From NCBI GenBank assembly GCA_007128525.1, contig SKXG01000267.1:1-14308 (forward strand): a DNA stretch of 14,308 nucleotides, in the 5' to 3' direction. Each line of letters opens with the position of its first letter. The first letter of the stretch is position 1. The position numbers and the translations under genes are program-made. This DNA is from Pseudomonadales bacterium. Its GTDB lineage: Bacteria > Pseudomonadota > Gammaproteobacteria > Pseudomonadales > Azotimanducaceae. This document shows positions 1 through 7,034 of the stretch, piece by piece. The notes beneath the pieces are model-generated. The model was not told where the DNA came from, did no database searches, and worked only from the letters and a program-made list of their open reading frames with translations.

Positions 1-2
1 AG

Positions 3-458
3 GAGCCTTCAGCCGCCCAAGCCCAAGCCCAGGCCGAGACCCAGCCCCCGGCGTCAGAGTCTGATTCTTCGCCTGCGACGGCCCAGGCACAGAACTCCTC
101 TGCAGACACCGGGCCGGGCGGCTTGAGTGTTGCGGCCGAGGGCGATCTGCTGCGTCCTGAAGAGCGGCCCAGGATCACCCCGGTCGATGTCGACACCGGG
201 CACATCACACTGGCACCTGCCGGCACCGACCTGGCCGAGCAGGTGACGGCACCCGAATTGGAACTCGACCTGTCACAGTTCAGTCTGGCCGAAGCCGGTG
301 CCGATCTGGGCGTGGGAGAACGGGATGACCCGCCTGCACTGGATATGGACGCGGTGGATTTTGACGTGGCACCGGCCGGTTCAGATCTGGGTCAGCAGCC
401 CCGTCCCAAGCCACCGCCGGCGCCGGACACCAGCCATCTCAGTTACAGCAAGGATTGA
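3..458 (+). CDS. C-terminal part of an unrecognised repeat-containing protein (5' truncated by window)
   Basis: The frame is open from the window edge to a TGA at 456-458, giving about 151 residues of an incomplete protein. The first ~40 visible residues are low complexity, rich in Ala, Gln, Pro and Ser. The rest carries a degenerate repeat of about 26 residues: D-x(3)-[FIL]-x-[LV]-A-x-A-G-x-D-L. Repeat-start Asp codons are at about nt 192, 267, 348 and 426, and the last copy is cut short at the C-terminus (PDTSHLS). A more divergent copy (AAEGDLL) sits near nt 132. No enzymatic motif, membrane segment or signal is visible in this part. I do not recognise the family. Such acidic, Pro-rich tails often follow a structured or membrane domain, but that is inference. 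The gene converges on mvaS with 12 bp between stop codons. Confidence 0.75.
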   Translation, partial: EPSAAQAQAQAETQPPASESDSSPATAQAQNSSADTGPGGLSVAAEGDLLRPEERPRITPVDVDTGHITLAPAGTDLAEQVTAPELELDLSQFSLAEAGADLGVGERDDPPALDMDAVDFDVAPAGSDLGQQPRPKPPPAPDTSHLSYSKD

Positions 459-470
459 GGCGCCAGAGGC

Positions 471-1937
471 TCAGGCCTGATAGCGGTAATATTCGATGCC
501 GCTGTCGTCGAACTGACCGCTGCGTTCACCCACCCGGTCTATGACAAAGACCCCTGGACGTGTCATCGCGGCCTGACTCAGCGTGCCCGCATCATGCAGC
601 TGTTCATAGCTGTCCCGGTCGATGTCCACCGCGCCCGACAGTACCTGGGCAAAGCTGATGCGTCGGGCAGCGTCCTGCCAGCCCGGCACAACGCGCAGCG
701 GAATCGCCTCGGCGGCATCGCCGCTGCCATAGCCGATCGTCAGCAGGCGCTCGCCGGTCAGGTCGAGGCCTTCTTCGACGGCCTGTTCCAGGCCGGCAGC
801 CATCCAGATTGGCAGCGACGCGGTGTACAGGTTGCCGCAGTGCAGCATGGGTTCGTTGCCGAGCCGCAGCTTGCCGCTGATCAGCTGCGCAAATGCCGGG
901 TGCTCGCGCATCGTACGAAGCAGGCTTTGCGTCAGCGGAAAGACTTCCTCACTCAGCGACTCGGTGCGGATCAGGTCGTACAGATTGGGCCGTGCCGTCA
1001 GTTCCAGGTGCAGTGCGTCGACATCAATGTCAGCCGTTGCCGCCAGTTCGGCCAGCAGTGGCTGACCAGCCGGATCCGTCGCCAGCGCGTACAGCAGGCT
1101 GGCGCCCAGGCCGGCTTCGGCCATACGCAGATAGGGTCGGTGCAGAAATACGGCTGCTGCATCCTGCATCACGCTGGCGCGAGACTCGTCCATCTTGGCA
1201 AACATATCGTCCATCGCCAGAAGTACTTCATCCAGGTAGCAGGTGGTTGAGTACTTGCCGTTGAAAACCGGGAAGTCGCGAATCTGACCAGCGCCCGAAA
1301 CGATCTGGTCGGCAAAGCGCGAGAACGGCTTGCGGAAGTCGGCACCCCGATAGTCCGAGGCCGACCCGCTGTGCTGCAGCTCCAGCGTCAGCAGCTTGGG
1401 ATCGCGTTCAATCAGCATGGCCACGGCGCCGGCGCCCTGTGTCGGCTCGCCGGACGTGCCGCGGGCGTACTCGGCGATGTCCGAGCAGACCACGATGGCT
1501 TTGCGGTGTGCGCCGTCCAGCGCCAGGTAGCGGGCTGCGGACTTCACCGCGTAGACCCCGCCCAGGCAGGCATGCTTGAACTCGGGAACTTCGCAGTGGC
1601 GACACATCGGCGGGCGGCCCAGCGCCTGCAGGGCGTCATTGACCATGCCTTTGATAATGACGGCGCCGGCCGAGTTGTCGGTGCTCGACTCGGTACCCAG
1701 TGCCAGATAGCCGATGCACTGCGGGTCGATGTCGTATTGCTCGATCAGGCGCACCACGGCGGTGGCCGCCATAGTGTAAGCATTCTCGTCCGGGCCACGC
1801 ATGCGGAAGCTGCGCCCAACCACGGCGCTGATCTTGGCCCAGCTGTCACCCGTCCACTGGCACCAGTCTTCCAGTTGGACACGATAGGGTGGCAGATAGG
1901 CTGCAAACCCGCTGATCCCGACCGGGCTTGTCATCAT
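471..1937 (-). CDS. mvaS: Hydroxymethylglutaryl-CoA synthase (HMG-CoA synthase)
   Basis: This cytosolic enzyme condenses acetyl-CoA with acetoacetyl-CoA to give HMG-CoA, the committed entry to the mevalonate pathway. The 488-residue product has the family's catalytic set: Glu83 in GTESSTD, nucleophile Cys124 in KHACLGG, the GEPTQGAGA stretch at 163-171, His266 in FLHRPY, Asn369 in GNLYTASLP and Ser405 in GYGSGD. It is about 100 residues longer than Firmicutes MvaS and nearer the eukaryotic length. A Cys-Arg-His-Cys motif (112-115) lies just before the catalytic Cys. The start at ATG 1937 has AGGAG 8 nt upstream. An upstream ATG at 1988 would add 17 residues with no family likeness. It is the last gene of the minus-strand operon, 129 bp after idi. 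The gap holds a small ORF whose stop overlaps this start as ATGA. Confidence 0.95.
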   Translation of the reverse strand: MMTSPVGISGFAAYLPPYRVQLEDWCQWTGDSWAKISAVVGRSFRMRGPDENAYTMAATAVVRLIEQYDIDPQCIGYLALGTESSTDNSAGAVIIKGMVNDALQALGRPPMCRHCEVPEFKHACLGGVYAVKSAARYLALDGAHRKAIVVCSDIAEYARGTSGEPTQGAGAVAMLIERDPKLLTLELQHSGSASDYRGADFRKPFSRFADQIVSGAGQIRDFPVFNGKYSTTCYLDEVLLAMDDMFAKMDESRASVMQDAAAVFLHRPYLRMAEAGLGASLLYALATDPAGQPLLAELAATADIDVDALHLELTARPNLYDLIRTESLSEEVFPLTQSLLRTMREHPAFAQLISGKLRLGNEPMLHCGNLYTASLPIWMAAGLEQAVEEGLDLTGERLLTIGYGSGDAAEAIPLRVVPGWQDAARRISFAQVLSGAVDIDRDSYEQLHDAGTLSQAAMTRPGVFVIDRVGERSGQFDDSGIEYYRYQA

Positions 1938-2056
1938 ACAAAGAGCTCCTCTGGCGCCCGTTCCGGCGCGGCCGCGTTGGCATAGCACGCCAGCGGCCCG
2001 CTGGCGCAGGCAATAGTGTACGTCATCATCAGCAGAAAGTTGGCTTTGATTGTCAT
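1934..2056 (-). CDS. Possible 40-residue small ORF between idi and mvaS, coupled to mvaS by ATGA
   Basis: An ATG at 2056, 10 nt after the idi stop, opens a 40-codon frame. It ends in TGA at 1936-1934, overlapping the mvaS ATG (1937-1935) as ATGA, the classical arrangement for translational coupling. The predicted peptide has a Lys near its N-terminus and a hydrophobic stretch (FLLMMTYTIACA). A small-residue region and an acidic tail (PERAPEELFV) follow, which loosely resembles a signal peptide. I see no good ribosome binding site for its ATG, and short open frames arise easily in GC-rich DNA. It could be a true small protein, a leader that carries ribosomes from idi to mvaS, or chance. I recognise no family. 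Confidence 0.3.
   Translation of the reverse strand: MTIKANFLLMMTYTIACASGPLACYANAAAPERAPEELFV
1946..1950 (-). promoter_or_regulatory. Ribosome binding site of mvaS
   Basis: AGGAG on the minus strand lies 8 nt before the ATG at 1937. It favours that start over the in-frame ATG at 1988. Confidence 0.75.
1988..2006. repeat. Perfect inverted repeat (8-bp arms, 3-nt loop) in the idi-mvaS gap
   Basis: The arms CGCCAGCG (1988-1995) and CGCTGGCG (1999-2006) flank GCC. The GC-rich hairpin has no U-run after it on either strand, so it does not look like an intrinsic terminator. It sits inside the small ORF, between two operon genes. It could act as an RNA stability or processing element, which is inference. 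Confidence 0.5.
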
Positions 2057-2066
2057 GCAGGTGTGG

Positions 2067-2642
2067 TCAATCCGACGCTGGTCGCAGCAGGTCTGCGAAA
2101 TCCCGCTGCAGTCGGGACCACTCCAGATGCAGCCAGGGCGTATATTGCTCTGGCAATCGCGTCAGTGCGGCATCAAGCGCCTCTGGCGTCACCCAGCGCC
2201 AGTCCTGGACTTCGGTCAGGTTGACTTGTGGTCGGGCATCGCTGCGGGCCAGGTACACCCAGCACAGTTCATGTTCGGCGCCAAGGCCGCCATAGCTGGC
2301 CTGATACTCGAATTTGTACAGAAACTGGGGTTGCACCTGGATGCCCAGCTCCTCTTCGGCCCGACGCTGCACGGCCTGCTCCATGGATTCGCCGGCACGC
2401 GGGTGGCTGCAACAGCTGTTGGCCCAGTATGCCGGCCACAGGCGTTTGCTGGCATGCCGCTGCTGCAACAGCAGTTCCCCGGCGCTGTTCAGGATAAACA
2501 GCGAAAAGGCCCGGTGCAGGGTGCCCTGGCCATCGTGACAGGCCGCCTTGTCCAGCGTGCCTACCGGCTCGTCCGCGCTGTTCACCAGGATGAGCTGGTC
2601 GGCATCGTCTGAAACGATGCGATGCTGAGAGCTGTTCTGCAT
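2067..2642 (-). CDS. idi: Isopentenyl-diphosphate delta-isomerase, type I
   Basis: This enzyme interconverts IPP and DMAPP, which is needed because the mevalonate route yields only IPP. The 191-residue product matches the length of E. coli Idi (182). By eye alignment it keeps metal ligands His36, His43 and His80, catalytic Cys78 in NSCCSHP, and the Glu123/Glu125 pair (AEHELC) that aligns with E. coli Glu114/Glu116. A Nudix-like helix follows (GESMEQAVQRRAEEELGI, 84-101). I chose ATG 2642; a GAGGA lies 13 nt upstream, slightly far. The frame is open back to a TTG at 2702, whose bases overlap the TGA of the upstream fusion gene, but those 20 extra residues do not resemble the family. With the ATG start, 56 bp separate it from the preceding gene. 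Confidence 0.93.
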   Translation of the reverse strand: MQNSSQHRIVSDDADQLILVNSADEPVGTLDKAACHDGQGTLHRAFSLFILNSAGELLLQQRHASKRLWPAYWANSCCSHPRAGESMEQAVQRRAEEELGIQVQPQFLYKFEYQASYGGLGAEHELCWVYLARSDARPQVNLTEVQDWRWVTPEALDAALTRLPEQYTPWLHLEWSRLQRDFADLLRPASD

Positions 2643-2698
2643 GGCGGGTACGGTTTCCTCAATCGTATGTCTGTAGACGGTGCGTCTGCCGGCTTTGT

Positions 2699-5050
2699 TC
2701 AAATCGACTGGCTCAGGCCGTCAGGGCGCAGCTCGAGTTGCAGGTGCCGATAGCCGGCCACGCGCAGGGCCGTCGTAACTGGTGTTGGATCATCACACAG
2801 GGCTATCACAGACCCCCCGCCTCCGGCGCCCGTCAGCTTGGCACCCAGCGCGCCGTGACGGCGGCACAGGTCGATCAGCGCCTCCAGCTCCGGCGTTGAT
2901 ACCTGCAGCGCGTTCAGCAGACCCTGACAGAGATTAATCTGATCGCCCAGATCGGCAAGGTTGCCGCGCTGCAGAGCTTCGGCGCCGGCCAGGCTGAGCC
3001 CGTCGATTTGAGCGAATATGGCTTCCAGCATAGCGGGCTGTCGGCTGTGTTGCTGACGCACGCGGCTGACCAGATCGGCGGTCAGTCCGGGCTGGCCGCT
3101 GATGGCGATGACCAGTGACACAGGGCGGCCCGGCTGCACTGGCGTAATCTTGAGCGTGCCGCCCGCGTCGCGCTGAAACAGCAGACTGTGGCCATAGGTG
3201 GCTACCGTGTTGTCGATACCGGAGGCGCGACCGTGAGCCAGCTGCTCCGCTTCAAGCGCCAGAGCATTGATACGCGCATCATCCAGATTCAGCCGGAAGG
3301 CCTGATCCAGCGCTCGGATCAGCGCGACTGCCAACGCCGCGGAACCGCCCAGACCCATGGCTTTGGGCACGGCGGGTTGCACCTCGAAGTGCAGCGGCTC
3401 TGCCGCCAGATCCAGCCGGCTCAGCAACAGATGCAGGACGCTGGCAGCGCCGCTGGCAGGAGGTTGCTGGGGCAGAAACTGTTGGTCGATCCGCCAGTCG
3501 GGTATGTGCAGTCGAACACCGTCAGTGGCGCGGTGAACCTGCGCGTGGACAGCCATTGGTATGGGCGCGGCCAGCGCATGAGCGCCGTACACCACGGCAT
3601 GTTCGCCCAGCAGGATCACTTTGCCGCAAGCGCTGCCGGCACCCAGTGCGCTGGTGCCCGGGCGGTTGCTGACTGGTGCCGGCTGGGTGGCAGGTTTTCG
3701 CGTAGGTGACCTGGTGGTTGCCGGGACCGGTTCGGCTTGAGTCTGGCCGCCGAGGGTCTGGGCCAACTCTGCCGCTTTCCACTGTTTGATCTCGCCGCTG
3801 TCGATCATGGCCTGCACCACCTGATCAAACAGCGCATCCGGAACGCCGGCGCTGGCGGCGACGCTGCGCGCATGCAGGCGCATGTGGCCGTACTGAATAC
3901 CGGACGTGACCAGGGCGCGCAGGGCGGCAAAGTTCTGCGCCAGACCGACCGCCCCGGTAATGCGCGCCAGCGTTTCGGCATCGGGTTCGCCGAGTAAGCG
4001 CAAGTTCATGGCAACGGCTGGATTGGACGTCAGCGATCCGCCCACAGTGCCGACCTTGACCGGCATGGTCAGTTCGCCGACCAGCGCGTCGCCTTCCGGA
4101 TACCAGCGAGTCAGCGCCCGATATTGGCCATCGCGGGCGGCATAAGCGTGGGCGGCCGCCTCCATTGCGCGCCAGTCATTGCCGGTTGCCAGCGCCAGCG
4201 CATCAATGCCGTTCATGATGCCCTTGTTGTGTGTAGTCGCCCGGTATGGATCAACCAGCGCCAGGTCGTTGGCCTGGACAATGGCGTCGCGCACTTCCTC
4301 GCCGCGAAAGCCTTTGCCGGCCAGGCTGTCTACCGACAGGTGTACGCGGGCCTGCACCAGCGCCCGATCGGCAAGATTCGACAATATCCGCAGCAGCGGC
4401 CGGCCGCTGCTTAACGTAGCCAGCAGTGGCGCGATGCCCTCGCACATGCTGTTGACCAGGTTGGCGCCCATGGCATCTTTGCTGTCGACATACAGATTCA
4501 GCACCAGCATGCGTTGACCGGATACGGGCCCGTCGTGCTGCGCCAGCATGAAATCGGTGGCGCCCCCACCGCGGGCCACCATGCGCGGATGCAGCGCGTT
4601 GGCTGCCGCCAGAATACGATCGCGCGCCTGATTGATGGCCACTGTGGCCTGTTCAGGATCCGGCACGTCAACGAGCTGAACCTGACCACTGAGGATGGTG
4701 CTTTGACATTGGGTCTGGTAGCCGCCCTGATTGCGCGCCGTTAACGCCGCGGCGCTGAGGCCGGCAACGATGGAGGGTTCTTCCACGCACAGCGGTATCA
4801 CGCGTTCCCGGTCATCGATCAGGAAATTCAGTGCCACACCGAGTGGCAGACCCATCACGCCAATGACGTTTTCAATCATGTGGTTGGCGCGTCCAATGTC
4901 CAGCAGCGGGCGTTCCGTCGTCAGGGCCTGGAAATCGTGCCGGCTCAGATGGCCATGGGTCAGCAACGCCTGGCGGCGGTTGGCCGGTGTCAGGCGAAAG
5001 AATCCTGGAATGCGGCTGCTGCCGCTGTCAGCTGTCGCGTCGTCTGCCAT
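2699..5050 (-). CDS. Bifunctional HMG-CoA reductase (class II) fused to mevalonate kinase
   Basis: One uninterrupted frame of 783 residues joins two successive pathway enzymes. Residues ~10-430 are class II HMG-CoA reductase: ENVIG (60-64), Glu91 in CVEEPSIV, DAMGAN (192-197), Lys276 in HNKGIMNG, Asp292 in GNDWRA and His389 in YGHMRLHA. These match the catalytic Glu, Lys, Asp and His of the Pseudomonas mevalonii enzyme. Residues ~431-470 form a Pro/Thr/Ala-rich linker. Residues ~472-783 are a GHMP kinase of mevalonate kinase type: GKVILLGEHAVVYG (476-489), MGLGGSAA (565-572), Asp613 in SGIDNTVATYG and LTGAGGGGS (739-747). The protein would convert HMG-CoA to mevalonate and then to mevalonate-5-phosphate. 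The start at ATG 5050 (weak GGA 5 nt upstream) begins near the family N-terminus and overlaps the mvaK2 3' end by 23 bp. An ATG at 5098 is also open but less likely. Confidence 0.93.
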   Translation of the reverse strand: MADDATADSGSSRIPGFFRLTPANRRQALLTHGHLSRHDFQALTTERPLLDIGRANHMIENVIGVMGLPLGVALNFLIDDRERVIPLCVEEPSIVAGLSAAALTARNQGGYQTQCQSTILSGQVQLVDVPDPEQATVAINQARDRILAAANALHPRMVARGGGATDFMLAQHDGPVSGQRMLVLNLYVDSKDAMGANLVNSMCEGIAPLLATLSSGRPLLRILSNLADRALVQARVHLSVDSLAGKGFRGEEVRDAIVQANDLALVDPYRATTHNKGIMNGIDALALATGNDWRAMEAAAHAYAARDGQYRALTRWYPEGDALVGELTMPVKVGTVGGSLTSNPAVAMNLRLLGEPDAETLARITGAVGLAQNFAALRALVTSGIQYGHMRLHARSVAASAGVPDALFDQVVQAMIDSGEIKQWKAAELAQTLGGQTQAEPVPATTRSPTRKPATQPAPVSNRPGTSALGAGSACGKVILLGEHAVVYGAHALAAPIPMAVHAQVHRATDGVRLHIPDWRIDQQFLPQQPPASGAASVLHLLLSRLDLAAEPLHFEVQPAVPKAMGLGGSAALAVALIRALDQAFRLNLDDARINALALEAEQLAHGRASGIDNTVATYGHSLLFQRDAGGTLKITPVQPGRPVSLVIAISGQPGLTADLVSRVRQQHSRQPAMLEAIFAQIDGLSLAGAEALQRGNLADLGDQINLCQGLLNALQVSTPELEALIDLCRRHGALGAKLTGAGGGGSVIALCDDPTPVTTALRVAGYRHLQLELRPDGLSQSI

Positions 5051-6053
5051 TCGGGTCCGGTTCCATGGCGGGCAGTGTAAATCCTGCAGCCCGCGCACGC
5101 TGTTCGAAAGCGGTCATGGCACCGGCATCCAGTCCAAACGCCATGCCCATATCCCCGCCGCCTGCCCCGCAGGGCTTGTAGATCAAGCCGTGTCTGGCGG
5201 CCAGCTCAGCGAGCTGCCGATGGGCCGCGCTGAAGATACCGAGGCCGGCGGCCTGGTCGAGTGCCTGCAGGGCTTCGGTATAGAGGCGCAATTTTGCCAT
5301 GAATTGGACCGGGTTGGACGTTGCATCTGCCATTTCGCTGGCCGCATCTGCCAGCACGCGCAGCGGCGCCGGCGGCTCTCCCGCATCGCTGCTGCCGGCC
5401 TGTCGGCACCAGTCCTCAAAGGTACTGAGCTGACTGACGGTTGAAGTCGCGAAGCCGGCGTATACGAAGCACAGCTGCAGCTGGGCCGGCAGCGCTGTGG
5501 CCACAACACTGGGGGGGCTTTGTCGGTCCGGGCTGGGGCGGAACCGGATCAGGCCACCATGCCAGGCTGCGGCCACGTCCAGGCCGCTGCCCCGGCCTTT
5601 TTGCGCCGCCCGGTGTGCCCGCAGTGGCCAGTCCAGTGCGGGTTCAAAGTCGGCTGCTGTGGCCAGTGCTGTTGCCAGGGCCACGGTCACTGCCGCGCTG
5701 GACCCGAGCCCCAGCTTCTCGGTGTGCTCAAACAGGGCAGAGGAGTCCAGCAGAATGGCAAGATCGGCAGGTAACACGGCCAGCGGATCACCGCTTGGCC
5801 AGTGCAACAGCAGCTGTTGGCACAGCATGCCGGGATCGGAAGCTGGCAGGGCCGGGCCTTCGATAAGACTGTGCAGGCTGTGACGGCTGGAAGCGGTCAG
5901 GCCACGGCCATCGAATTGCCAGCCCTGCCAGCTACTGGCATGCACCGAGACTTTTACCCGCCTGTTCAGTGCAAGTACCAGTGCTGGTGCCCCGTGCAGG
6001 ACCGCATACTCGCCGCTCACCACCAATTTCGCTGGCGCGCTGAATGTCTGCAT
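5028..6053 (-). CDS. mvaK2: Phosphomevalonate kinase (GHMP family)
   Basis: This enzyme phosphorylates mevalonate-5-phosphate to the diphosphate using ATP. The 341-residue product has GHMP kinase motif 1 at its extreme N-terminus (APAKLVVSGEYAVLHG, 6-21), the P-loop-like motif 2 (KLGLGSSAA, 113-121), Asp159 in GRGSGLDVA, and the glycine-rich motif 3 near the C-terminus (KPCGAGGGDMG, 293-303). The GEYAVL form of motif 1 is typical of phosphomevalonate kinase, whereas the fused domain downstream has the GEHAVVYG form of mevalonate kinase. The assignment of the two kinases rests on this. ATG 6053 starts 2 nt after the mvaD stop. A TTG at 6059 is also in frame and overlaps that stop. No clear ribosome binding site is visible, so translation is probably coupled to mvaD. 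Confidence 0.9.
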   Translation of the reverse strand: MQTFSAPAKLVVSGEYAVLHGAPALVLALNRRVKVSVHASSWQGWQFDGRGLTASSRHSLHSLIEGPALPASDPGMLCQQLLLHWPSGDPLAVLPADLAILLDSSALFEHTEKLGLGSSAAVTVALATALATAADFEPALDWPLRAHRAAQKGRGSGLDVAAAWHGGLIRFRPSPDRQSPPSVVATALPAQLQLCFVYAGFATSTVSQLSTFEDWCRQAGSSDAGEPPAPLRVLADAASEMADATSNPVQFMAKLRLYTEALQALDQAAGLGIFSAAHRQLAELAARHGLIYKPCGAGGGDMGMAFGLDAGAMTAFEQRARAAGFTLPAMEPDPNGRRRDS

Positions 6054-6055
6054 TT

Positions 6056-7003
6056 TCAATTGCGTTGTATCACAGGTGCCGGTCCCAGCCGGCTGCGCAA
6101 TACCTGAGCGACACCAGGCTGCGTAGCCAGTCGCTCTGCCACGGCCCCCTCGGCTTCAGGTAAACAAACCGCCTTGACCTGTGGCCCGGCATCGATCGTA
6201 AAGAATACTGGCACACCATCGCTGCGCAGATCACGTACCGCTTGCATGCAGGCCATGGTCGCCTGATTCCAATACAGCAGCGACGGCGTCGAACTCAGCA
6301 TCACCGCGTGCATTTTCAGGCAGCTGTGCTCGGCACACTGGCCCAGCAGTGTGAAGTTGCGATCATCGACGGCAGCACAAGCCTGATCGAAGTCTGCTGA
6401 TGCTGTGGCCACCCAGCGTGGATACAGTGGTGATGTCTCCGCGGATCGGCGCATGCCCTGACTGGATGAGATGGATTTGGGCTGTCTGGTGCAAACGGCA
6501 ACGACAACGCTGAGGGGCCAGTGGGGCGCCGGAGCATGCTGCCAGGCCTGATCCTCCACCAGCGCCGCGAAACCGCCAAACAGCGAGCGGGCCGCGGAAG
6601 CCGAGCCGAGGCGAGCCTGCTCGGCAAGCTCGTCGATGGCGAGCCGCAGATCGAATGCGGCATCCAGTGCCGTCACCAGTGCAGCAAGGCCGCTGGCTGA
6701 TGACGCCAGTCCGGCGGCGGTGGGAAAGTTGTTTTCCGTTTGAATTTCCACGCCGGCTCTGGTTTTGCCCAGGGCACGCATCCGGTCCACGCAGGCGCTG
6801 ATTTTTGGATCCTGTGTGGCCTTGCCGTTGAGCCATATCTGGTCCGGTGCACCCGTTTCCAACAAGGTCACAGTGGTTCGCGTGTACAGCTCGCTCAAGG
6901 TTATGGAGAGTGAAGGTGTTGCCGGCACATTGCGGCTGACATCAGCCTTGCCCCAGTACTTGGTCAATGCGATGTTTGGGTGAGCTATTGCGGTCACTGG
7001 CAT
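6056..7003 (-). CDS. mvaD: Diphosphomevalonate decarboxylase
   Basis: This enzyme uses ATP to decarboxylate mevalonate-5-diphosphate to isopentenyl diphosphate, the last step of the classical pathway. The 315-residue product has the family hallmarks: HPNIALTKYWGK (8-19), NFPTAAGLASSASG (92-105), GSASAARSLFGGF (133-145, usually GSGSACRSIFGGF, including the conserved Arg139) and the catalytic Asp271 in TIDAGPQVK. Presence of this Asp and the KYWGK motif argues for a true decarboxylase rather than one of the archaeal mevalonate 3-kinase-type homologues. ATG 7003 has AGG 6 nt and AAGGA 11 nt upstream. It lies 31 bp after the acyltransferase stop and 2 bp before mvaK2, so all three are probably co-transcribed. 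Confidence 0.94.
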   Translation of the reverse strand: MPVTAIAHPNIALTKYWGKADVSRNVPATPSLSITLSELYTRTTVTLLETGAPDQIWLNGKATQDPKISACVDRMRALGKTRAGVEIQTENNFPTAAGLASSASGLAALVTALDAAFDLRLAIDELAEQARLGSASAARSLFGGFAALVEDQAWQHAPAPHWPLSVVVAVCTRQPKSISSSQGMRRSAETSPLYPRWVATASADFDQACAAVDDRNFTLLGQCAEHSCLKMHAVMLSSTPSLLYWNQATMACMQAVRDLRSDGVPVFFTIDAGPQVKAVCLPEAEGAVAERLATQPGVAQVLRSRLGPAPVIQRN

Positions 7004-7034
7004 GTATGGCCTGGTCCTTATGCAGGGTGAGCGT

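Noticed and set aside
471..480. 10-bp palindrome TCAGGCCTGA at the mvaS stop codon, considered as a convergent terminator
   Set aside because: It has no loop and no flanking T-run on either strand. A 10-bp palindrome overlapping a stop codon can occur by chance.
594..1250. 218-codon plus-strand open frame opposite mvaS
   Set aside because: It mirrors the conserved mvaS catalytic region and has Gln/Arg-rich shadow composition.
1938..1988. 17-residue N-terminal extension of mvaS from ATG 1988
   Set aside because: The extension is Arg/Gly/Ala-rich without family likeness, and ATG 1937 has a well-spaced AGGAG.
2643..2702. TTG start for idi overlapping the stop of the fusion gene
   Set aside because: No ribosome binding site precedes it and the extra 20 residues do not match the Idi N-terminus. 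Start-stop overlap alone is not enough, though it cannot be excluded.
5028..6053. Possibility that this gene is the mevalonate kinase and the fused domain the phosphomevalonate kinase
   Set aside because: Motif 1 is GEYAVL here (phosphomevalonate kinase type) and GEHAVVYG in the fused domain (mevalonate kinase type), and the SGIDNTVATYG motif of the fused domain also fits mevalonate kinase.
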